64,000 nucleotides of DNA from Palsa-870 sp039935415 (lineage in GTDB: Bacteria; Chloroflexota; Dormibacteria; Dormibacterales; Dormibacteraceae): the NCBI GenBank assembly GCA_039935415.1, contig JBDTKH010000032.1:47595-111594 (forward strand), given 5' to 3'. Under the pieces are notes generated by a model. It ran no database searches and was not told the DNA's origin. It saw only the letters and a list, made by a program, of their open reading frames with translations. A program made the position numbers and the translations under genes. Below, in pieces: positions 42,006 to 49,329 of the stretch (position 1 is its first letter; the number at the start of each line of letters is the position of its first letter).

Positions 42006-42829
42006 CGGCCGAAGGTTACCCGGTTTGCGGGAGGTTTCGGCGCCTTAGATCGGCTTCCAGGCGATCTCCGGGCATTCGTTTCAGGCCGCAGCCAGGCGTG
42101 CAGTTGCTGCGCCTCCTGCTCGACCGCGCGCCGGTTCCTGACCGAGAGCGGCGCAAATGGCGTGAGGGTGATCGTGGCGCGACCCCTGAGCGGCGCCTCC
42201 CAGGCTCCGGCCACCATCCCGTCGACCGTGAAGGTGGGCAGCACGTCGCCGTTTTTCCGGATCACCGTCTTGCGAAGGGCCTCGGGAAGGACCCGCTCGC
42301 GCCGGTCGTAGGCCAGCAGGAGGTTGTCCCATTTCGGCAGGAACCGCACCGGCGCGGCCGTGGCCGCGACACTGAACGCGACCCAGTCCGGCAAGTCGTC
42401 CGGAATGCGGTGCCGGAACGCCTTTTCGAGCTCGGGTTTCTTGAGCGGATGAACGTCCAGCGCCGCGAGCATCTCCTCGCGCAGCGACTCCACGTCGATA
42501 CCGCGCTCGGCCAGCTGACGCGGGCCCTTCGACCAGACGTGGCGCGGAAACCTAGAGGCGATGCGGTAGAGGTCAAACTGTCGAGCGCTGACCAGGTGGA
42601 GCGTGCCGCGCATGAGCGTGGCTTTGAAGACGAGCTGCGCCGCAAGGGCCGCCTCGAGCTCCGATCGCTTGAAGTCGCGCAGGCGGGTCCACAGGCCGAT
42701 GTAGGGCGATGGCGAGTACTGCGCCTGCATGCCGGCGAGCCGCTCGATGGCCGACACCGCGTCAAGGTCGGCCCGCTCGAGCAGCAGTTGGCGCGCGAGT
42801 GTCCACCGATTGAGCTGACGGAGCGAAAC
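41993..42829 (-). CDS. Winged-helix DNA-binding domain protein (HTH_42-like)
   Basis: About 279 residues of the family found in AlkZ/YcaQ-like proteins, marked by LRQLNRWTLARQLLLERA, ERLAGMQAQYSPSPYIGLWTRL and a C-terminal VDGMVAGAWE. Some members are interstrand-crosslink DNA glycosylases. Between the stop of the nitroreductase and the conserved start there is no ATG, GTG or TTG in frame. The 5' end near a GTT at 42829 is approximate. Confidence 0.75.
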   Translation of the reverse strand, partial: VSLRQLNRWTLARQLLLERADLDAVSAIERLAGMQAQYSPSPYIGLWTRLRDFKRSELEAALAAQLVFKATLMRGTLHLVSARQFDLYRIASRFPRHVWSKGPRQLAERGIDVESLREEMLAALDVHPLKKPELEKAFRHRIPDDLPDWVAFSVAATAAPVRFLPKWDNLLLAYDRRERVLPEALRKTVIRKNGDVLPTFTVDGMVAGAWEAPLRGRATITLTPFAPLSVRNRRAVEQEAQQLHAWLRPETNARRSPGSRSKAPKPPANRVTFGRCPI

Positions 42830-42848
42830 GGTCGAGCCGCCCGGCCGG

Positions 42849-43277
42849 CTAGCTGTGATCGAGCCTCTCCAGCACGATGACCGGGATCTTGCGCGAGGTC
42901 TTCTGACGGTACTCGTGGAACTGCGGGTTGGTGTCCGCGTGCTGGTTGTACAGGCGCTCGTACTCCGCGCCGTCCGGGACATGGGCCCGCGCCTTGAACC
43001 TTTCGCCGCCCAGCTCAACGGTGACTTCCGGGTGCGCCACGACGTTGTGGTACCAGGACGGGTGAGTCGGAGCGCCGCCCTTGGAGGCGACGATCACGTA
43101 GTGCTTGCCGTCCCGCGTGTAGACCAGCGGGTTCTCGCGCACCTCGCCCGACTTGGCGCCTTTGGTGGTGAGGATCAGCACGTCGCGGCCCTTGAAAGGT
43201 CCGGACGACGCCTGGCCGCGGTTCGCGCGGAGGTCCTCGATCAGTCCTCGGTTGAAGTCTCCAAATGAAGTGCTCAT
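42849..43277 (-). CDS. F420-type nitroreductase family protein (DDN/DUF385)
   Basis: A 142-residue split-barrel protein of the deazaflavin (F420)-dependent nitroreductase family: GRDVLILTTKGAKSGEVRENPLVYTRDG, then WYHNVVAHPEVTVELGGE. ATG 43277 is the start (MSTSFGDF), with TATCAA plus six bases upstream, a leaderless arrangement. The longer reading to 43373 is rejected. It implies F420 in this organism, though F420H2 use is not proven. Confidence 0.87.
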   Translation of the reverse strand: MSTSFGDFNRGLIEDLRANRGQASSGPFKGRDVLILTTKGAKSGEVRENPLVYTRDGKHYVIVASKGGAPTHPSWYHNVVAHPEVTVELGGERFKARAHVPDGAEYERLYNQHADTNPQFHEYRQKTSRKIPVIVLERLDHS

Positions 43278-43283
43278 GTGAGA

Positions 43284-43289
43284 TTGATA
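43284..43289 (-). promoter_or_regulatory. Leaderless -10 box of the F420 nitroreductase gene
   Basis: TATCAA, six bases, then ATG 43277. Confidence 0.45.
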
Positions 43290-43377
43290 CCACTCGGGGC
43301 GGCTTGACCATTCCAGTCGTCCGGACAGCCATCCGAACGCAGGGGTTGGCAAGACCCGTTCTGCGGGCGACAAAGGA

Positions 43378-43399
43378 GTGGTCGTACCGGTACAACCAC
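43378..43399. promoter_or_regulatory. 22-bp palindrome just upstream of the histidine kinase gene
   Basis: Two 11-base arms, GTGGTCGTACC and GGTACAACCAC, meeting without a spacer and with one mismatch, four bases before ATG 43404. It looks like a dimeric regulator operator, placed on the likely core promoter. Confidence 0.55.
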
Positions 43400-43403
43400 G
43401 CTG

Positions 43404-45566
43404 ATGGCCCTTGCTCGAGTTACGTCGAATGGAGCATCCAGCCTGCGTCGCGGACCCGCCCCCAGGTCCTGGTTGATCGGCGCGGGCGCGCAGCGGCCGA
43501 GCATGATGCTCGCCGTGTTCGCGGTGCTGACCCTTGCGCCGTTGCTAGCGCTTGCCTATTTCAGCATCCAGATCGCCAGCCGGTCGGCCACCTCCGCCGC
43601 CCGGTCGCGGCTGGTTGCCACGACCAGCGTCGGAGCGGCGTACGTGCAGCAGCAGATCGCCGGTCTGGCCAACGTGGTGCGCCTGGAGGCTCGTCAACCG
43701 GCACTGATAGACGCCGCTGCAGACGGCAACTACTCGAACTACCGGTTGGCCGAGATGTTCCCGCCCCTGACCGACTTGCAGCAAGCCTCGCCCGGCATTC
43801 AGTTCGCCGCAATCAGCGATCCGACAAGCCGCCAGCGGATCGTCGTCCCGGAAAGCCCCACGATCCTCGGCGTCGACTTCACCTACCGCGATTGGTACGT
43901 CGGGGTCATTCGCACCCACGCCACCTACGTCTCGGAGGCTTACCGGACGGACCTTCCCGGAAACCCACTCGTGGTCGCCGTGGCCTCGCCGATTCTTGGC
44001 GCAAGCGGCCAGACGCTGGCGATCCTGCTGGTCGGATACCGGCTCGACGGCATACAGGCACTTGTGTCCCGGCTTGCCACCTCGCAAGGCATCGCCCTGA
44101 CCGTGACCGACCAGGCCGGTACCGTGGTCGCGCGGCCCGGCGACGCCCCGGTCGCGTTGGTCTCGACCAATGACCCCGGGGTGGCGGCGGCGCTGGGTGG
44201 GCAGAGCTCGATCCTTCAAGTAAGCGGCGGCAACGTGGCGTACCTGCGGGCTTACGCACCCGTTGCCGACATCGGCTGGACGATCTCGGCGAGCATTCCA
44301 CTGAGCGCGGCGCTGGCCGGCGTCTACCAGCTTCAAGGCTTCGTGTGGGTGGTCACCGCCCTGCTCGCCCTGATCTCGATCGCCGGCCTGGTCTGGTTGG
44401 GCAGGTTACTTCGCCAGCGCCGCCTGGACGCGGCGGCCCTCGCCACGTCCGAGTCTGTCGCAATGAAGGCGCGCGTCACCGCCGGCGGCGTCGTTGCGCT
44501 GAACCGCGCAAAAGACGAGTTGATGTCGACGGTCAGCCACGAGCTGAGGACCCCGCTCGCCAGCCTGGTCGGCTTCACCGAGCTGCTGGTCACCCGCCGC
44601 TACCCGCAGGCCGAGCAGAAGCAGTACCTGACCACCATGCTCGAGGAGGGCCGGCGCCTGACGTCCTTGATCAACGACTTCCTCGACCTGAAGAGGATGG
44701 AAAGCGGAAAGAGTCCGCTGGTGCTGGCGCCGTTAGACCTCAAGGCGCTGATCGTTCGCGCCGTCGCGGCGTCGGGTCCGAGCGAAACCACGCCGATCGT
44801 GGTCGACATCTCACAGGAGCTGCCGTTGGTCCGGGCCGACGCCGACACCATCACGCAGGTCCTCAGCAACGTCCTGTCGAACGCCCGAAAGTACTCACCC
44901 GCCGGGGGAGCCATCGGGGTCAAGGCGCGTGTGGTCGACAACTCTGTCGAGGTGACAATCCAGGACTCCGGCCTGGGCATACCGCCAGAGGTGCGTCACC
45001 GCCTGTTCGAGACGTTCTTCCGCGTCGACAACTCGGACCGCAGGCAGATCAGCGGCACCGGACTGGGGCTGGCCATCTGCAAGCGGATCATCCAGAGCCA
45101 CGGAGGCACCGTCTCGATCGACTCGGCCGGCCTTGGCATGGGCTCATGCGTCACCTTCACGCTGCCGATCGCCCGCGAGGGGGCGAAGTCGGGCGACGTG
45201 CTGCTCGTGGAGGATGACGCGGGATTCGCCCAGCTCCTCGAGGCCGAGCTGGCGACGCAGGGTCTCAGCGCAGTGTGGGCCGCCGACGCAGAGACGGCGG
45301 AAAGGATCATGGAGCAGATGGACGCGCGGGCCGTCGTCCTGGACCTCATCCTGCCAGGCAAGCAGGGTCCGGAGTTTCTCACATGGCTGAGGCGTGGTCG
45401 GGGAACGGGACTGCCGGTCGTCGTCGTGACGGTGAAGAGCCTCTCGACCAAGGAGATCCAGGCCTTTCAGCAAGTGGGCGTGGAGGCCGTCCTCGGCAAG
45501 CAACACGGAGGAGCAAAGAAGGCAGCGGACCTCATCGCGCAAGCCCTGGCGGCAGCGGTCAAATGA
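43404..45566 (+). CDS. Hybrid sensor histidine kinase/response regulator
   Basis: A 720-residue protein: first membrane helix (about 33-55), an extracellular double-Cache-like sensor (about 60-310), second helix (about 312-335), a HisKA domain with the phospho-His H379 in SHELRTPL, a HATPase domain (N box SNVLSNARKYSPAG, G box GTGLGLAI) to about 590, and a C-terminal receiver with D647 in VLDLILPGKQG. No DNA-binding output is attached and no partner regulator is adjacent. The signal is unknown. Confidence 0.9.
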   Translation: MALARVTSNGASSLRRGPAPRSWLIGAGAQRPSMMLAVFAVLTLAPLLALAYFSIQIASRSATSAARSRLVATTSVGAAYVQQQIAGLANVVRLEARQPALIDAAADGNYSNYRLAEMFPPLTDLQQASPGIQFAAISDPTSRQRIVVPESPTILGVDFTYRDWYVGVIRTHATYVSEAYRTDLPGNPLVVAVASPILGASGQTLAILLVGYRLDGIQALVSRLATSQGIALTVTDQAGTVVARPGDAPVALVSTNDPGVAAALGGQSSILQVSGGNVAYLRAYAPVADIGWTISASIPLSAALAGVYQLQGFVWVVTALLALISIAGLVWLGRLLRQRRLDAAALATSESVAMKARVTAGGVVALNRAKDELMSTVSHELRTPLASLVGFTELLVTRRYPQAEQKQYLTTMLEEGRRLTSLINDFLDLKRMESGKSPLVLAPLDLKALIVRAVAASGPSETTPIVVDISQELPLVRADADTITQVLSNVLSNARKYSPAGGAIGVKARVVDNSVEVTIQDSGLGIPPEVRHRLFETFFRVDNSDRRQISGTGLGLAICKRIIQSHGGTVSIDSAGLGMGSCVTFTLPIAREGAKSGDVLLVEDDAGFAQLLEAELATQGLSAVWAADAETAERIMEQMDARAVVLDLILPGKQGPEFLTWLRRGRGTGLPVVVVTVKSLSTKEIQAFQQVGVEAVLGKQHGGAKKAADLIAQALAAAVK

Positions 45567-45671
45567 CCTGGGGATAGGCCGGCTAACCCTTACCTGAGCG
45601 TGCGAGATGCGCTCATCAACGCTGGGTCAGCGCATCGCGTGGAAGGATTGCCACTTACCCAGATCAAAACT

Positions 45672-46048
45672 TGGTGGAGGCGGCGGGAGTTGAACCCGCG
45701 TCCGAAGCAGCGTCCCCCGGGATCTCTACGAGCGTGTCCAGGATTTTGGTCCTCGCCTGGCGGCTCCTCCTGACGGGATCCGCTTCAGCCAGCCGCGGTG
45801 AATGTCCTGGCTCAGGGCCGTGGCGCCCCCGGGCCAGCGATCCGGTCTATGTGATACCGCTCCCCAGTCCGCCGGATTGACCGGGGGCAGCACCCGGGAT
45901 CTAAGTCCCGGGACTCACGTCTCTACTGCTTACGCAGCGAGGGCGAAAGTGTTGGTCTTGTTGGCGTTTGTAAACGCTGCGCTGTAACGCACACGCCTTC
46001 GGCTCGCAATCCCGAAGCTCAACTGCCCCGTCGAGACCGGACGCCCCC
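45672..46048 (-). ncRNA. ssrA: Transfer-messenger RNA (tmRNA)
   Basis: A one-piece tmRNA of about 377 nt. The 5' GGGGGCG pairs with the 3' CGCCTCC, followed by ACCA with an encoded CCA end. The T-arm-like GCGGGTTCAACTCCCGC is at the 3' side. The tag codons follow a GCC resume codon and read ANKTNTFALAA then TAA at 45930-45965. It frees stalled ribosomes and tags the nascent peptide. The partner smpB is 1.0 kb away on the same strand. Confidence 0.95.
45930..45965 (-). other. tmRNA tag-peptide reading frame
   Basis: GCC AAC AAG ACC AAC ACT TTC GCC CTC GCT GCG TAA, giving ANKTNTFALAA. The ALAA end is the classical degradation signal. Confidence 0.93.
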
Positions 46049-46074
46049 ACGAAGCTGAACCTGGTTGCCTGCTG

Positions 46075-46080
46075 ATTCTA
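46075..46080 (-). promoter_or_regulatory. -10 box of ssrA
   Basis: TAGAAT in GGGTAGAATCAG, about 26 bases upstream of the mature tmRNA 5' end, leaving a leader for RNase P trimming. Same box as pyrG and def. Confidence 0.5.
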
Positions 46081-46119
46081 CCCACCCGGGCCCCGCCCCA
46101 CACCCCGCCGTCTGGTCTA

Positions 46120-47085
46120 ATGGATGCGGATTTCGCGATGGCGGTGACACAGAAGCACGAGCGCCTGGACCCGGACATGGAGAAGATCGCCCGGGCGGAC
46201 CTGAAGCAGCTCGGCGACATCCGCATCGACGACGTCCTGTCCTTCATCGATCGCGGCATCGAGAAGATGCCGAGCTACATGGACCTCTACCGGCGCTGGG
46301 AGTCGCAGCAGTGGTCGGTCGGCGACCTCGACTTCACTCTCGACCGCGAGGATTGGCTCCAGGCGACGGACATCGAGAAGAAGGCGACTTTGTGGTCGCA
46401 CCGCCTGTTCTTCAACGGCGAGGAGCGGGTGACCGCGACGCTTGCGCCATTCGTCTGGGCGTCACCGACCCCCGAGATCGAGATCTTCCTGTCGACCCAG
46501 ATGGTCGACGAGGCGCGGCACACGGTCTTCTTCCAGCGCTGGTGGCATGACGTCGTAGGCACGGATGCGACCGACCTCAGCACGCTCCTTGCGGAAATCC
46601 GGCCCAAGGCCAACGAGGGCTACAACAAGCTCTTTTATGACCTCTTGCCCGCAACAGCTCAGCGCCTTGCCAGCAACCCGAAAGACTTCGACGCATTCGT
46701 CGAGGGCGTGACGATGTACCACATCGTGATCGAGGCCACGATCGCGCTCACCGGCCAGCGCTTCGAGCTCGAATCGATGCGCGAGCAAGGCCTGACCGAG
46801 CGCGGCTTCTATCGCGGCTTCACCGCCGTCGCTCGCGACGAGTCACGGCACGTCAGCTTCGGGATCAAGGTCCTCCAGGAAGCAATACGCAAGGATCCGG
46901 AACGGTACGCCCCCCTGGTCCAGAAGACGCTTATCGAGTGCCTCCCGCTGATCACGGGGGTCCTGGATCCGCCCGACCCTCGCTACATCACCGAATTCGG
47001 CCACACCGAGAGCGAGATCCTGCAGTTCGCGTTCGACTCGCTGAACAAGCGCTTGCGGGCGATCGGCATCAACCTGGCCGCCTGA
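46120..47085 (+). CDS. R2-like ligand-binding oxidase (ribonucleotide reductase R2 homologue)
   Basis: A 321-residue ferritin-fold protein with six dimetal-ligand candidates: E101 (NGEERV), E131 and H134 (DEARH), E205 (YHIVIEAT), E241 and H244 (DESRH). Val three after the first Glu (V104) and Tyr five before E205 (Y200) are the pair crosslinked in Mn/Fe R2lox proteins, so R2lox is preferred to a true RNR beta. No alpha subunit is nearby. ATG 46120 or 46138 may start it. It faces ssrA. Confidence 0.87.
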   Translation: MDADFAMAVTQKHERLDPDMEKIARADLKQLGDIRIDDVLSFIDRGIEKMPSYMDLYRRWESQQWSVGDLDFTLDREDWLQATDIEKKATLWSHRLFFNGEERVTATLAPFVWASPTPEIEIFLSTQMVDEARHTVFFQRWWHDVVGTDATDLSTLLAEIRPKANEGYNKLFYDLLPATAQRLASNPKDFDAFVEGVTMYHIVIEATIALTGQRFELESMREQGLTERGFYRGFTAVARDESRHVSFGIKVLQEAIRKDPERYAPLVQKTLIECLPLITGVLDPPDPRYITEFGHTESEILQFAFDSLNKRLRAIGINLAA

Positions 47086-47089
47086 GCCG

Positions 47090-47557
47090 TCACCCCCGGC
47101 GCACGGCGCGCGCGATCTCTCGTTTCGCATCCCGCTCGGCGATCACCGCGCGCTTGTCGTACTGCTTCTTGCCGCGGCCCAGGCCGACCTCGACCTTGGC
47201 GTGGTTGCGCTTGAAGTAGACGCGCAGCGGGATGAGGGTGTAACCCTTCTGCCGCACTTTTCCGATCAGGCTCGCGATCTGCCTGCGATGCAGGAGCAGC
47301 TTGCGAGGGCGCGTCGGCTCCACGTTCATGAGATTCGCTTGAGCGTAAGGAGAGATGTGCACGTTCTCCAGCCACGCCTCATGCCCGTCAATGCGCACGA
47401 ACCCTTCGCGCAGGTTGCACCGACCCGCCCGCAACGACTTCACCTCAGGCCCGGTCAGCACGATCCCGGTCTCGTACTTCTCGTCGATGAAGTAGTCGTG
47501 ATACGCGCGCCGGTTGACCGCGACGTCGCGCTCGCGATCCTCGTCGTCCTTAGGCAT
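47090..47557 (-). CDS. smpB: SsrA-binding protein
   Basis: A 155-residue SmpB, the tmRNA chaperone: NRRAYHDYFIDEKYETGIVLTGPEVKSLRAG, LIGKVRQKGYTLIPLRVYFKRNHAKVEVGL and a basic tail. The nearby ssrA is 1.0 kb upstream in map order. ATG 47557 overlaps the fmt stop. Confidence 0.95.
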   Translation of the reverse strand: MPKDDEDRERDVAVNRRAYHDYFIDEKYETGIVLTGPEVKSLRAGRCNLREGFVRIDGHEAWLENVHISPYAQANLMNVEPTRPRKLLLHRRQIASLIGKVRQKGYTLIPLRVYFKRNHAKVEVGLGRGKKQYDKRAVIAERDAKREIARAVRRG

Positions 47558-48365
47558 CCCCACGCACCTCGCGAGCCCGGCGTCCCGGCGACTGCACGCG
47601 CTCCGACACGTACCGGCCGCCCTCCACCCGACCGCTCAACACTTTCACGCGCTGCCCGGCCTCATCCGGAAGCGTCACGCCGGGCCACGGCTGAAAGGCG
47701 CGGACGCGGCGGTCGATGTCCTCGGGAGCCAGGCTCCACTCCAGCTCCCCGTCCTTCCGGGTCAGCCTGGGCGCCAGCGTCGCGCGTTCGTGATCCTGCT
47801 CGCGCGGCGTGATCGTCTCGATGCCGGCGATCGTCTTCACCAGCAGCTCCGCCCCCATCTCGGCCAGCCGCGCCGTCAGCTCCACGGCGTCCTCGCGCGG
47901 GCCGATCGTGGTTCCCCGTGTCGAGAGGATGGGTCCGTGGTCGAGCTTCTCGTCCATGCGCATGATCGTGACGCCAGTCTCGCGATCGCCGGCGAGGATC
48001 GCGTGCGCGACCGGCGCGGCACCTCGATGGCGGGGGAGCAGCGACGCGTGCACGTTGACCGCCCCGAGCCGGGGAATCGCCAGCACAGAGGCGCCGATGA
48101 TCTGCCCGTACGCCACGACCACCAGGAGATCGGGCTCCAGGCGACGCAGCTTCTCGACCACCTCGGCCTCCCGTATGCGCTCCGGTTGGAACAAATCGAG
48201 GCCCAGCTCCAGCGCTGCCACCTTCACCGGCGGCGGCGTCACCCGCATGCGGTGGCCGGGGCGGTCGGGCTGCGTGATCACGAGCCGGATCTCGTGGCCG
48301 GCCCCATGCAGAGCTCGCAGCGAGGGCACCGCAAAGGCTGCAGTGCCGGCGAAGATGATCTTCAG
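47550..48365 (-). CDS. fmt: Methionyl-tRNA formyltransferase
   Basis: A 271-residue protein if the CTG at 48365 is used. KIIFAGTAAFAVPSLRAL is the universal N-terminus and requires a start there, as no ATG, GTG or TTG precedes it in frame after the def stop. A GTG at 48329 would cut off the first strand. The NVHASLLPRHRGAAPV motif, the Asp in TIMRMDEKLDHGPIL and the LAPRLTRKDGELEW segment are present. It is 40-45 residues shorter than E. coli Fmt at the C-terminal domain. It lies nine bases after def. Confidence 0.85.
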   Translation of the reverse strand: MKIIFAGTAAFAVPSLRALHGAGHEIRLVITQPDRPGHRMRVTPPPVKVAALELGLDLFQPERIREAEVVEKLRRLEPDLLVVVAYGQIIGASVLAIPRLGAVNVHASLLPRHRGAAPVAHAILAGDRETGVTIMRMDEKLDHGPILSTRGTTIGPREDAVELTARLAEMGAELLVKTIAGIETITPREQDHERATLAPRLTRKDGELEWSLAPEDIDRRVRAFQPWPGVTLPDEAGQRVKVLSGRVEGGRYVSERVQSPGRRAREVRGDA

Positions 48366-48374
48366 GAAAGCCGC

Positions 48375-48890
48375 TTAACCCGAAGCCGCCGCGACGGCTT
48401 CTTCCTTCTCTTCGCCCACCATCTCGTCGACGCGGCGCAGCGTGTCGAGGCTGGTCAACCGGTCGATGAAGAGGACGCCGTCGAGGTGGTCCAGCTCGTG
48501 CTGGAAGGCCCGAGCGGTGAAGCCGGTGGACTTGATGCGCACCTCTTTCCCGCGCCGGTTGCGGCCCTTGACCACGACCGTCTCGTGGCGCGCCACCTCG
48601 CCCACCCAACCCGGGTAGCTCAGGCAGCCCTCGTAGCCGACCTGCACCCCGTCGCTCTTGACGATCTCGGGATTGACCAGGCTCCAGATCTGGTTCTCGT
48701 CGCCCTTCACGACGCACACCCGGAGCGGGACCCCGATCTGGTTGGCCGCCAGCCCGGCTCCGGGAGCCGCCAGCATGGTCTCCGTCAGGTCGTCGATGAG
48801 CCTCTGGACGGACGTGTCGACACGCGCGACCTTCTTCGCCTTTTCGCGCAGTGTCGGATGTTCGAAACCCAGGATCGGTCGGACGGCCAC
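48375..48890 (-). CDS. def: Peptide deformylase
   Basis: A 171-residue metalloprotease removing the formyl group of nascent peptides. Motifs GAGLAANQIGVPLR, EGCLSYPG and HELDHLDG are complete. GTG 48890 is the start. TAGAAT plus seven bases stands upstream, giving a leaderless message. Followed by fmt. Confidence 0.95.
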   Translation of the reverse strand: MAVRPILGFEHPTLREKAKKVARVDTSVQRLIDDLTETMLAAPGAGLAANQIGVPLRVCVVKGDENQIWSLVNPEIVKSDGVQVGYEGCLSYPGWVGEVARHETVVVKGRNRRGKEVRIKSTGFTARAFQHELDHLDGVLFIDRLTSLDTLRRVDEMVGEEKEEAVAAASG

Positions 48891-48897
48891 GAATTCG

Positions 48898-48903
48898 ATT
48901 CTA
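48898..48903 (-). promoter_or_regulatory. Leaderless -10 box of def-fmt-smpB
   Basis: TAGAAT in the context GGGTAGAATCG, seven bases before GTG 48890. No ribosome site. Confidence 0.5.
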
Positions 48904-48940
48904 CCCGCGATACGCTGTGCCCCAACCCTTGCTACCCGAC

Positions 48941-49329
48941 ATGGCGCCGATCGATGCTCAGCGTTCCAGGACGATGGCGTTCCTCGCCTCGCTCTCCCGG
49001 GCCGGCGTCGACAGCGTCCATCGCGAGACGCGACCGTCGGACAGCTCCTCGGCCACATCGCCGCGTCCGAGCTCGGCAGCGCCTTCTTCATCCGGCGGGC
49101 CGCCGAGGGCGAGCTGATCGAGATGGACCTGGCGGCTCGCGACCAGTTCAACGACCTGGAGACCGAGAAGGCCCGATCGCTCGACCTCGACGCGCTGATG
49201 GCTGAGCTCGTGGACTCGGCCGAGACGCCGCGCATCGGGTTCGCCGAGCTCGACGAAGCTGACCTGGCGAAACCGATCCTATGGCCGGCGGTGTCCCTAC
49301 GTCTCTCACGCTCTCAACTCCTCATGTGA
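48941..49329 (+). pseudogene. DinB/maleylpyruvate isomerase-like protein, frameshifted
   Basis: ATG 48941 encodes MAPIDAQRSRTMAFLASLSRAGVDSVHRE and then closes (stop at 49117). The matching continuation DATVGQLLGHIAASELGSAFFIRRAAEG through DLAKPILWP is in another frame and ends at 49329. One base near 49028-49036 joins them. The order resembles mycothiol-dependent maleylpyruvate isomerase-like or DinB proteins, but the C-terminal part after WP is lost. Both a pseudogene and an assembly error are possible. Confidence 0.65.

Noticed and set aside
45567..45671. Strong terminator for the kinase gene or ssrA
   Set aside because: Only a weak GAGCG/CGCTC pairing and no T tract; not enough to call.
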